Below, piece by piece: positions 49,473 to 59,519 of a stretch of DNA of 64,000 nt. Every line of letters begins with the position of its first letter. Positions within the stretch are counted from its first letter, which is position 1. The translations under genes and the position numbers were made by a program. This DNA is from Archegozetes longisetosus (lineage: Eukaryota; Arthropoda; Arachnida; Sarcoptiformes; Trhypochthoniidae): NCBI GenBank assembly GCA_018873245.2, contig JAEMBT020000017.1, positions 62,001-126,000 of the forward strand. The letters run 5' to 3'. The notes under the pieces are model-generated. The model worked only from the letters and a program-made list of their open reading frames with translations. It ran no database searches and was not told where the DNA came from.

Positions 49473-50495
49473 ATGTTTGTTTATGTAAAAATAAAAGGGT
49501 GTGAAATTTGTTCATTGGTTGATACGGGTTCAGAGAATACTATGATTTCTCATGATCTCGCATTAAAACTTGGTCTTAACATTGAAAAGTATACAGGTAG
49601 ACCAATTACTGGAATTAACTCAAAGCCTGTAAAAATTAGCGGCCAAGTACAGCTCGATATTATCGTCTTTGATGATAAAAAAGAGCGTTCTATATCAATA
49701 ACTGCTGTTGTTGTTTTAAAATTTCACTTAGACCTATTGTTAGGATATGACTTTCATCGTGCATCTAAATCGGTGATCGATATCTATAATAATAATATTG
49801 TGTTTAATTCTGCAGCATTCAAGGAAAACGAAATGATTGATGTTAAAAGCCCAAAATCCCCAAAAATATTAAACAAAATGCATGCGATAGAAAATATTGA
49901 AATACCAGCTAACGGAATGCAGGTTGTTAAGTGTGCGCCAAGCTATAAGAAAACCTTACTGAGTGCAAACTGCTATACGCAGTCAAATCCAACAATACTT
50001 TCTAAGCGCAAACTATATGTGAAAGAGCAAAATATTACCCTCAAAAATGGGATTGCTCGCGTTCCTGTAGTGAACCTTTCTGATGAACCTATAACTATAT
50101 CTGCCGGTAGCATTGTAAGCGATTATGAGTTACCATCTATTTGTGCTGCTGCTTTCTCAAAACCGGATTTCGATCCACTATTAAATGCGACTATGGCAGA
50201 CATTATTCGAAAAGATAAACGTGCCTATTTGGTTTTCTGTCGAATCTTAGACAAGGCTGAAGAGAAGGCGGAGAGCATAATAACGGTTTTGAACCGCCTA
50301 TGTAAATTTTGTCTCACCATTGGCTGTTTATCTGGAGAGCAATGCCCTAGAAGGCAGTCTTATCTAACCAACCACGGGAACTATAAAGATAAAGTCGTAA
50401 GTAGGTATACAAACGTTTTAATCCTGTGTGGTGAGTACACTCTTCTTTGCATGGATAATGAAGAAAGACTCAAAAAGAGGAACCTAAGCCTATAG
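49473..50495 (+). CDS. pol: Aspartic protease and first cysteine-rich module of A'
   Basis: 340 codons. VDTGSENTMIS (active-site Asp) at about residue 17 and LLGYDFHRAS (second conserved loop) at about 90 delimit the protease. A linker with KRKLYVKEQN follows, then cysteine module 1 (LCKFCLTIGC.SGEQC, about 50300). The frame ends at 50495 because of one missing A near 50472. This is the intact protease copy of the pair. Confidence 0.85.
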   Translation: MFVYVKIKGCEICSLVDTGSENTMISHDLALKLGLNIEKYTGRPITGINSKPVKISGQVQLDIIVFDDKKERSISITAVVVLKFHLDLLLGYDFHRASKSVIDIYNNNIVFNSAAFKENEMIDVKSPKSPKILNKMHAIENIEIPANGMQVVKCAPSYKKTLLSANCYTQSNPTILSKRKLYVKEQNITLKNGIARVPVVNLSDEPITISAGSIVSDYELPSICAAAFSKPDFDPLLNATMADIIRKDKRAYLVFCRILDKAEEKAESIITVLNRLCKFCLTIGCLSGEQCPRRQSYLTNHGNYKDKVVSRYTNVLILCGEYTLLCMDNEERLKKRNLSL

Positions 50496-50509
50496 AGCCT
50501 AATAAATCA

Positions 50510-52216
50510 TTGGATGAATACTTTCTTACTAAAGACGATATTAAGAAATCTGCTGAATATCTATATAAGCAAATCTATGCACGGGCTGTAGACAGTAATG
50601 ATCCTTTAAATGTAATTCATTTCTATGAGAATCTTTGCAAATATTGCAACCATTACAAATGCTGTGACGAGACTACAACTTGCATATACGAGCCGATATG
50701 TGCCGAAAGCGCAAATTATCAAAAAATCAAGGAATATGAAAAAAGAGAAATTGAAAACAAAATAACTGAATTTATAAACGAATGGCAAATTCCAAAGGAA
50801 GTTATCGATCGTTATCGCAACTCGATGAATACAATAGGTCTTTATCATGATAATGCAAAGAGAACAATGAATTTTGCTAACCCCTCATTTGATCTTTCTG
50901 AATTACTGACTAACGATACACTTAATGACACTCAAAACAATCATTTTGATAATGAGTTTGAAGATATAGAGTTACAAAGCCTCAGTAGCGACTCAATAAC
51001 CAACCTTAACCTAGAAGCATTATATGAAGATATTGATATTTTGAGTTCTATGATGGATCCTCTGTTATATGATGCAAATATAGCAGGAAGTGATTTCAAT
51101 ACAGAACAAAATGAGAAAGACGAGATCGCTAGAAATGTTGCTACAAGTAATGCTAACGAGCTAAGCTCTGAAAACTTATACGAATGTAGCAAAACTTTGA
51201 ATAAAGAAAATTCAAATAAATATTCAGACTCATTACAAGAAGTTATGGACCATATTAATGATTTAAATTACCACTATGAGTGCAATGCAGGATTTTCTTA
51301 TGATGCTGATTGTAGTAGTCCCATTGATTCTGGCGACAGTAGTCTCTCCAATTTTGATGATGAATTAGATGAGAACAATAAAGACTATCCAAAGACTATA
51401 TATTCAAGGCAAGCTAATTATATCCAGAGGGGAAATGATTCTCTTATTGATGACATGAAGTTCGCGGCTGATCGATTTGAGTTATTGATAGCATTAGCTA
51501 AGCTAAAGACAAACGATATACTCAACATCTTTTATTATTTCGATCAACTTTGTATTCGATGTAATATATGTCATTTGAAACTAAACGGCGACATAGGAAA
51601 GAGTTGTGATCTTTCTAAGTATTCACGCCTTGAAAATACTAATAAACCTTATGCACAGTATGATCCATTTCGAGTATGGCGTGAAATGAACACCTTAATG
51701 CATCAGTTTATTGTTAGCGGTAACATTCCTTTGAATATCGTGGAATCTTATCGACACAACGGACCAATACGTGATTGTCCCTTATATACGTTGAAATGGG
51801 AAACGAAAGGTCGATGGTCACCCTCTGATGGAAGATGGGTAGACAATAAAACCGGAAGGCCTATACAAATTCCTGTTGCTAGCGGCTTTATGGACACTGG
51901 TCCGGAGATTGATGATATGATGCAGGATCAATTATCAGATTTAATGAATGAATTTGCAGATATGTTAGCTTTCGATCCAACAAATATCGGAACTTGCAAA
52001 ATAATCAAACATAAAATTGATACTGAAGACCACCCACCAATACATCTAAATCCATACATATATGCTGCACCTCTTCGAGAGGAAATAAACCGACAAGTTC
52101 AAGAACTTCTCGATATGGGCATAATAGTACGGTCTAAGTCCCCTTGGAGTTCCCCAGTAGTTCTAGTTGATAAAAGGACGGAACAAAACGCATGTGCGTC
52201 GATAATCGGAAGTTAA
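50510..52216 (+). CDS. pol: Cysteine-rich modules 2 and 3, RT N-terminus of A'
   Basis: 568 codons. Module 2: LCKYCNHYKCC and further Cys to about 50700, then a charged helix (YEKREIENKITEFINEW). Then an acidic Asn/Asp/Ser-rich stretch (about 50880-51400). Module 3: LCIRCNICHL...SC (about 51547), then the helix WREMNTLMHQFIV. A WSPSDGRW segment and the first RT motifs close the frame at 52216. The sequence is almost identical to A, including the acidic stretch. Confidence 0.75.
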   Translation: MDEYFLTKDDIKKSAEYLYKQIYARAVDSNDPLNVIHFYENLCKYCNHYKCCDETTTCIYEPICAESANYQKIKEYEKREIENKITEFINEWQIPKEVIDRYRNSMNTIGLYHDNAKRTMNFANPSFDLSELLTNDTLNDTQNNHFDNEFEDIELQSLSSDSITNLNLEALYEDIDILSSMMDPLLYDANIAGSDFNTEQNEKDEIARNVATSNANELSSENLYECSKTLNKENSNKYSDSLQEVMDHINDLNYHYECNAGFSYDADCSSPIDSGDSSLSNFDDELDENNKDYPKTIYSRQANYIQRGNDSLIDDMKFAADRFELLIALAKLKTNDILNIFYYFDQLCIRCNICHLKLNGDIGKSCDLSKYSRLENTNKPYAQYDPFRVWREMNTLMHQFIVSGNIPLNIVESYRHNGPIRDCPLYTLKWETKGRWSPSDGRWVDNKTGRPIQIPVASGFMDTGPEIDDMMQDQLSDLMNEFADMLAFDPTNIGTCKIIKHKIDTEDHPPIHLNPYIYAAPLREEINRQVQELLDMGIIVRSKSPWSSPVVLVDKRTEQNACASIIGS

Positions 52217-53769
52217 ATAGTATAACTAAGAGTGATGTATACCCTCTTCCTTCAATAAGCGTTGCATTAAGCAGTTTACAAGGAGCAAAATATTTTTCAT
52301 CATTTGATCTTAATTGTGGTTACCATCAAATAGAGATAGATAAAAAGGATTGTGAGAAGACTGCATTTATAACTCAAGACGGGTTATTTGAATATACAAA
52401 AATGAATTTCGGATTGAAGACTGCTCCGGCCTGTTTTGCTCGAGCTATGGATATAACTCTAAGTAATTTGAAATATTCATCAGTCTTAGTTTACTTAGAT
52501 GATATACTGGTATTCAGCAAAGACTTTTCAAGTCATCTTAAACACATCCGCGAAGTATTACAAAGACTTAAATCTGCTGGATTTACAATCAAACCAAATA
52601 AATGCTCTTTGGCCATGGAATCAGTTAAGTTTTTGGGACATGTTGTAGACTCAACTGGAATTCGAACAGATCCTGATAAAATAAAGGGAATAACAAATTT
52701 TCCTATACCAAAAACTTTAACTCAAGTACGAGGATTTATTGGTCGAGCATCTTATTATCGAAAGTTTATACCATATTTTTCTGAGGTCGCTGAACCATTG
52801 ACTCGACTTACAAAGAAGCATATGAGGTTTCAATGGGGACCAGAACAAATGCAAGCTTTTACACAATTGAAAACTCTTCTAAGTAGTGAACCGGTTTTAA
52901 CACACTTCGATAGTAAGAAACCTTTAGAGGTACGTTGTGACGCTAGCTTTATAGGAATAGGTGCTGAACTGGTTCAACTTGAAGAACTAGGTTGGAAACT
53001 AGTAGCAAATGCAAGTCGTTTGCTAAGTGAAGCAGAACGCAACTATTGCACCTCTGAGCGAGAATGTCTTGCTATTGTATATGCTACTGATAAATTTGCA
53101 CCTTATATACATGGGTTGAAATTCACAGTAGTAACTGATCATTTAAGCCTAAAATGGTTAACAGAAAAGTCAACGCTCTCTCCTCGTTTAATACGATGGG
53201 CTTTACATCTTCAAAAATACGACTTTGATGTTGTATACCGCAGCGGTCGGTTAATGAAGGACGCTGATGCTCTAAGTAGGTGTCCTGTGGATCCTCCTGA
53301 AAATATAATTGAAAATACTGAAAGATATGCCATGGCTAGTATATCGCAATCAGAAGACGAGCAAGACGTGTCTTCTTATGTTTCACGTTTTAATATGATA
53401 AATATGTCTAAACTGCAAAGAGAGGATAAATTCTTCGGTACCATTATAAAATCACTTGAATCAGATGAATCGAGTTGTTATGAACTGGAGTATGTACTAA
53501 AAGATAATATACTTTTCTTTGCCGATCCTATTAGTCGGTTGCGAAGTAAATTGTTAATTTGTATACCTGAGTCGCTCTTGCACGAGCTTCTTTATTCATT
53601 TCATGATGATTACATGTCAGCACACTTGGGTATCAATAAAACAAAGGCAAAAATTAAAGAACGATTTTTCTGGCCAAATATGGATCAGGATATTGAATAT
53701 TATCATGCGTTGATTGTCAAACAAAGAAAACCCCAAACCTTCAAAAAGCAGGTTTATTGGTCCCAGTAA
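52192..53769 (+). CDS. pol: RT, RNase H and start of integrase of A'
   Basis: Same content as 7911-9536 up to the integrase zinc finger, where a 7-base loss near 53703 removes the second Cys pair and shifts the frame to a stop at 53769. RT YLDD is at about 52492. The RNase H Asp is in the RCDASF block near 52934. Few substitutions from A (for example SRLRSK for SRVRSK). Confidence 0.9.
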   Translation: MCVDNRKLNSITKSDVYPLPSISVALSSLQGAKYFSSFDLNCGYHQIEIDKKDCEKTAFITQDGLFEYTKMNFGLKTAPACFARAMDITLSNLKYSSVLVYLDDILVFSKDFSSHLKHIREVLQRLKSAGFTIKPNKCSLAMESVKFLGHVVDSTGIRTDPDKIKGITNFPIPKTLTQVRGFIGRASYYRKFIPYFSEVAEPLTRLTKKHMRFQWGPEQMQAFTQLKTLLSSEPVLTHFDSKKPLEVRCDASFIGIGAELVQLEELGWKLVANASRLLSEAERNYCTSERECLAIVYATDKFAPYIHGLKFTVVTDHLSLKWLTEKSTLSPRLIRWALHLQKYDFDVVYRSGRLMKDADALSRCPVDPPENIIENTERYAMASISQSEDEQDVSSYVSRFNMINMSKLQREDKFFGTIIKSLESDESSCYELEYVLKDNILFFADPISRLRSKLLICIPESLLHELLYSFHDDYMSAHLGINKTKAKIKERFFWPNMDQDIEYYHALIVKQRKPQTFKKQVYWSQ

Positions 53770-55303
53770 AGTGGGAGGACCATTTGAAAAATGGGGAATT
53801 GACATTTTAGGACCATTTCCAGTCTCAGACAACGGCAATAATAACATAATAGTAGCAACTGAATATATGACGAAATTTGCTGAAACTAAGGCTGTGCCAA
53901 AAGCTGATAAATGGCAAGTCGCAAAGTTTATCGATGAGCAAATCATTTTCAAGCATGGAGCACCCTATAGTATTGTTACAGATCAAGGAAAAGTATTTTC
54001 GAGCAATTTGTGTAAACAGATTTATGAAAATCATGAAATCGCTCACATTCGCACTTCCAGTTATCATCCACAAGCAAATGGACTTGTGGAACGCTTGAAT
54101 AAAACTTTAGCAGAAATGATTTCTCATTATGTAGCAGACAAACAAGCTGATTGGGATAAGTTTTTACTGCATGTAACATTCGCTTATAACACAAGCGTTC
54201 AACAAAGTACACATTACTCTCCTTTCGTTTTAACTTACGCGAGAGAACCTATATTTCCAGCAGAGATAACAATGGGAAGACTGTCTTTGGGTGTTTCTGA
54301 TGTTGATCAGTATGTTGCACTCAGAGACAAATATATCAAAAATGCGCGTGAATTAGCCCGTAAATATATAACGGACTCTCAAGTGCGAAATACAAAGCAT
54401 TACAATAAACGACGAAGAGAAGTAACCTTCAAAATTGGACAATTGGTTCTAGTTTTTAACCCTCGTAGATATAAGGGTAAATCAGAAAAGCTTTTACATC
54501 AATTCTATGGACCGTATAAAATTCTTGACCAAATAGGTCCGGTCACTTATTCAGTCGAATCAATAAGAGATAAATATGAAACAATGAACGTACATGTTTC
54601 AAGGATGAAACCATTTTATGATAGAACAGAACTTTTTAACCCAACTGGGTTCACATCATTTGAAATGGGGTCGGATGATTATGAACTATACCCTGAAGGG
54701 ATAGATATGGATGAAGATTTAAATTTAAATGAAACATCGGGTACAATAAGAACAACGCCTGTGGAAAATAACTTAATGGAGAAGGACCAAATCGAAAATA
54801 GTGAAACTGAAGAAGAAAGTCAAATCCTAGACTTATCTGATAATCATTCAGATGCAACAGAAATTGACGATCAATGGTTAAGCATAGATCGAGATCCTCT
54901 AATTATATTACCACGATTACAGGACATAAATACTGATATAACCGACAGACCTCTAAGAAGATCAGAACGTATAAGACGACCAGTCGATAGATTTGGTTTT
55001 GCAGCAACAAGTATACTGTTCTTAATGATGATTTTACTGTGTTCCTGTTTTGTAGAGTCTGCCTTGACTAAAATATCGCCAGTTTTGTGGCGTAAATCTG
55101 ACAAACCTGTCATTGCTGGAATAAACCGAGTAATTATGAAAATTCATTATGACTCACCGTGTGTTGTATTTAGAAATCCCATATTTGAAATCAGTAATCA
55201 AACTGAGTTATTAAATTGGTGCAATAATGCTTATATTGAAGATTTTATAAGACCCGTAAAAGTTTCTGCAATAGTACACTCATCTCCAGTAAACAGGATT
55301 TAG
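53714..55303 (+). CDS. pol: Integrase core and env start of A'
   Basis: Counterpart of 6418-8007, with one or two substitutions (RLSLG for RPSLG). D,D,E residues and the GPY motif are intact. Ends after FIRPVK with the same frame break as A (near 55258). Confidence 0.8.
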   Translation: MSNKENPKPSKSRFIGPSKVGGPFEKWGIDILGPFPVSDNGNNNIIVATEYMTKFAETKAVPKADKWQVAKFIDEQIIFKHGAPYSIVTDQGKVFSSNLCKQIYENHEIAHIRTSSYHPQANGLVERLNKTLAEMISHYVADKQADWDKFLLHVTFAYNTSVQQSTHYSPFVLTYAREPIFPAEITMGRLSLGVSDVDQYVALRDKYIKNARELARKYITDSQVRNTKHYNKRRREVTFKIGQLVLVFNPRRYKGKSEKLLHQFYGPYKILDQIGPVTYSVESIRDKYETMNVHVSRMKPFYDRTELFNPTGFTSFEMGSDDYELYPEGIDMDEDLNLNETSGTIRTTPVENNLMEKDQIENSETEEESQILDLSDNHSDATEIDDQWLSIDRDPLIILPRLQDINTDITDRPLRRSERIRRPVDRFGFAATSILFLMMILLCSCFVESALTKISPVLWRKSDKPVIAGINRVIMKIHYDSPCVVFRNPIFEISNQTELLNWCNNAYIEDFIRPVKVSAIVHSSPVNRI

Positions 55304-55458
55304 TTGTTCACAGGGAGAAACGTTTTATTTTCGCCGCATTTTTATTAGCAGTAGTAGTTGTCACTTCAATCACTACCATAGGCGTCTCTACTGCATCACT
55401 AGTTCAAAGTTCCCGTACGGCTGAAGAGCTAGAAACAATTAAGAGAAAGCAAGAAGAG

Positions 55459-57270
55459 ATGTTGATGGAGGCAGAATATTTCAAGCGAAATCAGATGAAA
55501 ATCCAAAAGATACTTCAAACATTACAAAATGAAATAAGTGAAATAGGAGTAGCAGTACAAGATCTTACAGCTTCTTTCAGGACTTTGCAAGAAAATTTGC
55601 CGAAGGCAATGCATATAGTTGCAAATTTGGCATCAAAGTTCATGTTAACGAAGGATAGGTTAAAAGATATTTCACGAAAATGGAAAAATGGAATAGTGGA
55701 TGAAAAATTATTTGAAATATTTAATATAACCCTTCCTTGTGATTGTCCGTTAAACTTAGCCAGAGCCAAGTCATGCACAATAGATGAAAGCCGTTCTCTT
55801 GTTTCAATGGAGTTTGAAGCTTACACTAAAAGGAAAGGAACAAATACAATGGAAGCTGATCCATTTGTCTTATACACTCAAAATAATGGTAAACTTTGTT
55901 CTGTCGAATATGTCGGACCAAAAATGGTAATTTATGACGCTGCTCGAGACTGTGTAACCGCATTGCATCAGATTACACAATCTTCACGAAACTTGATACT
56001 AATGCCGAGCTCAGCGTCTTGTCAACGAAACCTTCCTGACACAATTTCCAAAAAGTTCTGGAAAGTAACTACTTGTGAAGATCCTAAGATTGTAGTAGAT
56101 GAAGAAATAATGCAAGTGAAAGTATCCGATAAACTGAATTATATTTACTGCAGCACACTTAAAATAAAGATCTATAATCGAACTTTGGAATGTCCTGATT
56201 TTGCTTTTGCTGTACCCACTAGTGTTCCGTTTAGCATTAATTCAATAACTTACGAGTCCTCTCTTGTAAATGTGCAAAATACTTTAAGTATGATGCCAGC
56301 TTGGGGTCAAAGAATCAATTTCCATCTTATGCCGTCTTTACACGAACTAAATCTAACGGAAATTGCAAAACAAAATAATGCAGAAATAAGTAAAATCCAG
56401 TTTTATAACCGTAAACCTTCCATTGAGATAAACAATCAATCAAGTGCTTTCGTCTTTTATATCATAATCATTATCGTCCTTTTAATAGGATTAACTGTTT
56501 ATTTTAAAAGAAAGCGTTCTAATTCAGTTGATATAGCTAACGTGCAAGCCATTGAACTTAAACGACGTGCTCGTAACTCTAATATTGTAACTGAAACTCA
56601 ATCATTAGTTTCTGATGAGGAATCCGACGAAGAAGCTGATAATAAATCAAATATATCGCAGACAAAAACCCCAACTCCTCTTCGGAAAACCAAGCGAGTT
56701 TTATTTTTAACAACGATTATCACTTTATCATTGACACCAGCTAACGCTTTTGATTATAAATATATGGTGATCTTCATAAAATTCCAGTCGCCATGCAATG
56801 AATTACTCCTGAATAACAAAACTATTCCGACACAAATTATATGGTGTCAAAATCAGTTTGAACTCTCTTTTATAAAACCTGTTAGCACGTTTTGTAAAAT
56901 AGACAACGAGATTCTAGCAATACATAAACGACTATATTATGCAGAGTTTAACAGACAAAAGCGATCGTATAGTCCAAACAATCCAAACAATGAGCTAGAC
57001 AATTACCTAGCAACTACAATAGTTTCGTCATTTGCTGTATTAAAAGACATAGTAAACACTATTGGAAGAAAATGGTCTCAAAATAAATTAGATTCAAGAC
57101 TATTCGAAAACTCGCATTTCCAAATAAAATTTCCTTCGAACTTGTCTCTAGAAATGTTCAAACCACATTTGTGCATTGCGGACTTTCAATCAAATACAAT
57201 TATCTTAATGCTGCATAAAAACTCTGAACCTATATGGTTAAAGAAATATGTTATTCTTTTGGAGTTATAA
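55459..57270 (+). CDS. env: Env-like two-module polyprotein of A'
   Basis: 603 codons, three substitutions from A (QISK to EISK, SST to SSA, TTTP to TKTP). The same frame is open upstream from 55240, through the REKR site at about 55315. Membrane segment near 56447-56505; second signal-like segment near 56696-56750; RQKR near 56952-56963. This high conservation contrasts with the accessory ORF downstream. Confidence 0.72.
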   Translation: MLMEAEYFKRNQMKIQKILQTLQNEISEIGVAVQDLTASFRTLQENLPKAMHIVANLASKFMLTKDRLKDISRKWKNGIVDEKLFEIFNITLPCDCPLNLARAKSCTIDESRSLVSMEFEAYTKRKGTNTMEADPFVLYTQNNGKLCSVEYVGPKMVIYDAARDCVTALHQITQSSRNLILMPSSASCQRNLPDTISKKFWKVTTCEDPKIVVDEEIMQVKVSDKLNYIYCSTLKIKIYNRTLECPDFAFAVPTSVPFSINSITYESSLVNVQNTLSMMPAWGQRINFHLMPSLHELNLTEIAKQNNAEISKIQFYNRKPSIEINNQSSAFVFYIIIIIVLLIGLTVYFKRKRSNSVDIANVQAIELKRRARNSNIVTETQSLVSDEESDEEADNKSNISQTKTPTPLRKTKRVLFLTTIITLSLTPANAFDYKYMVIFIKFQSPCNELLLNNKTIPTQIIWCQNQFELSFIKPVSTFCKIDNEILAIHKRLYYAEFNRQKRSYSPNNPNNELDNYLATTIVSSFAVLKDIVNTIGRKWSQNKLDSRLFENSHFQIKFPSNLSLEMFKPHLCIADFQSNTIILMLHKNSEPIWLKKYVILLEL

Positions 57271-57470
57271 CTACTATTATTATTGTACTCCTATTATGTA
57301 ACGGAGTACTGAAACTTATGAAGTTGCGCAGGAAAATGCACCAGAGTTATAAGGTGTTTTATGATAGAAAACCCAATGATTCATCGGCGGAGATGGGTTT
57401 CCCTTACCTCCATTTCCCTATAGCTTTAAATTCGAATCAAACGAATTACCACAACTACATCACTTACTAG
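57234..57470 (+). CDS. env: env module 2 membrane tail of A'
   Basis: 78 codons with the same membrane anchor as 4296-4487. The tail is longer than in A because of one fewer C near 57400, so one of the two endings is altered. Confidence 0.55.
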   Translation: MVKEICYSFGVITTIIIVLLLCNGVLKLMKLRRKMHQSYKVFYDRKPNDSSAEMGFPYLHFPIALNSNQTNYHNYITY

Positions 57471-57919
57471 AGGTTTATGGTTAATAAACGATGTAGTTCA
57501 AAAAAAAGGAAGAAAAAAATTTAAAAAAAAAACTTACATATAACTATTTTTGAAAATAAATATATTCCATTTTATAATCCAATACATTTTAATTATCAAA
57601 GATGTATTTTCTTCATTACATAAAAGTACTTCATAAAAATTATAATCTAATATATATACATATAAACAAAAAAAATTTAAGAAATTCAACTATAGTTAAT
57701 TTTTTTGTTATATGCAATTATAACGGGGTTCACTGTACATCTAAATATATATATATGATCATGTGTTTAGTTAACAAAGTTTAAGTATAACATAATTCTA
57801 AGTAAAGTTAAAAAAAAAAGAAATCCTTAAAAAAAAGCTAAAAAAAAAGTTAAAAAAAATCAATAACATATAATAAAACGGCTAATTAAGAAAATAAATA
57901 ATTAATATAGTTGAACTTA

Positions 57920-57958
<39 letters not shown>

Positions 57959-58621
57959 GCTCACTTAATAGTAACTAAGCCTTACACTCTAGATATACTT
58001 TTACTTAACAGAACCAGATTGAAGGAAAGTGTCTGACACAAATGACGGTTAAAAGAAATTTTAATTTTTAATATCGAATATCTCCTAAACCGCTTAAGAG
58101 CCAGAGATCACTCTGCGCTTAATAAGTAAAGCATAAACTCAAATATTTTCTGCAAAAGTTTGATCGAGGGCGGCTCTATTAAAGTATTAAAAATTTTAAT
58201 TTATTTATTAATAAGCATCAAAATCCACCATAGCGACATCTACCCCTCCTATTATGAAATATTCAACTGGAACTTGCGCTAAACTTAGTGTGAACAAACT
58301 ATAATCATCGCTAACTTTCTACTTACTTTTTTTTAACGCTATTTCCTATTATAAAAAATTTTCAATATCGAATATCTTCTGAACCGTTTAAGAGCCAGAG
58401 ATCGCTCTGCGCTTAATAAGTAAAGCATAAACTCAAATACTTTCTATAAAAATTTGATCGTGGGCGGCTCTATTAAAGTATTAAAAATTTTAATTTATTT
58501 ATTAATAAGCATCAAAATCCACCATAGCGACATCTATTATTCACAATTTGAACAAAACACAGTTACTTCATGCTAAACACGTATTATTTAAACTATAGGA
58601 AACTAAACTATATTTTACTAT
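57471..58621. other. 3' non-coding region of A' (repeats, poly-A/T, TA tract)
   Basis: Contains a TA microsatellite (about 57921-57953, longer than in A), the paired 180-bp direct repeats (58065-58245 and 58360-58540), and GGGGTTCACTGTACATC (about 57724), which resembles one end of a pogo/Tigger-type repeat. No ORF is supported. Confidence 0.6.
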
Positions 58622-58660
58622 TTGTCTAACGACATAATTATTAAAATTCTTATAGTCGAT

Positions 58661-59077
58661 ATGTCAGATAGAATTCGAAGACATAGGCATAATGAAGTTT
58701 CAAGAACATTTACACCATATAGGAACCGAACAAGCTATACCGAGTTGGATGAACTTCGAGGAATCGCCGACAACATTAGGACCCAACTTTTATTCATAAA
58801 CGAACTATTAAATATGCAGAATCCGGATGAAGAACTAACGGGACAATTGGGTCGATCAATCACGGATATTGTCATCCATCTTAATACTAGCAGCACTATG
58901 ATTAGGGATATTCGTTCCGCCATTTTAAACATTATCTTCAATAGACAACAAGCTTCTACCTCATCAACAACAGTTCAAAATGGTGTTCAGACTTCTATTC
59001 ACCCTTTAAATAGCACAAATGGGTGCTATAATACCTCAAGCCTTACCTCACAGGCATACTATGGATATCATCGCTAA
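58661..59077 (+). CDS. Accessory ORF of A' (unknown function)
   Basis: Counterpart of 2671-3087. About seven base changes and five amino-acid changes from A (L-T-M to L-N-M, GHLG to GQLG, HLTT to HLNT, FKRQ to FNRQ, SQPYY to SQAYY). The frame is kept. It is followed after 430 bp by the purine tract and 3' LTR. Confidence 0.6.
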   Translation: MSDRIRRHRHNEVSRTFTPYRNRTSYTELDELRGIADNIRTQLLFINELLNMQNPDEELTGQLGRSITDIVIHLNTSSTMIRDIRSAILNIIFNRQQASTSSTTVQNGVQTSIHPLNSTNGCYNTSSLTSQAYYGYHR

Positions 59078-59506
59078 TACCTCAAGTTTGATTTTTACAC
59101 TATTCATTTTATATTTTATATTATTATTTTCTCTTATTTTATTAACCTTATTGGGCAAAGTTTATACATGACATAAATAATCCAGCATTAATATTCAAAA
59201 ATATACATATAAAAATATGAATAATCACATAATTAATAAAAAAATATAATAACTAATGTATTCAGTTATAAAAAAATATTTTACTAACTACCTCTTTATA
59301 TGCCAAACTTATAATCTTAAATATCTAAAAAAAAAATTTTTTTTATTTATATATAATTTTCTTTTGTTTTCACAAATAATGTCCAAATACTATAAACTAA
59401 ATGCTATTATAATTTTAAATTGTTTTTTTTGTTGCTTGTATTGTTAAGTCTAATCTCATATTATTTAATGTAAACCAATTACGCGTTACACAGAGTCGTG
59501 TAATCT

Positions 59507-59519
59507 AAGGTGGGGGTAT
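59507..59519 (+). other. Polypurine tract of A'
   Basis: AAGGTGGGGGTAT immediately before the 3' LTR; likely plus-strand primer for reverse transcription. Confidence 0.75.

Noticed and set aside
52192..52216. Programmed -1 frameshift in RT
   Set aside because: A shift inside the RT catalytic domain would be unusual and the site has no classic slippery heptamer. Kept only as one option in the shared-break finding.
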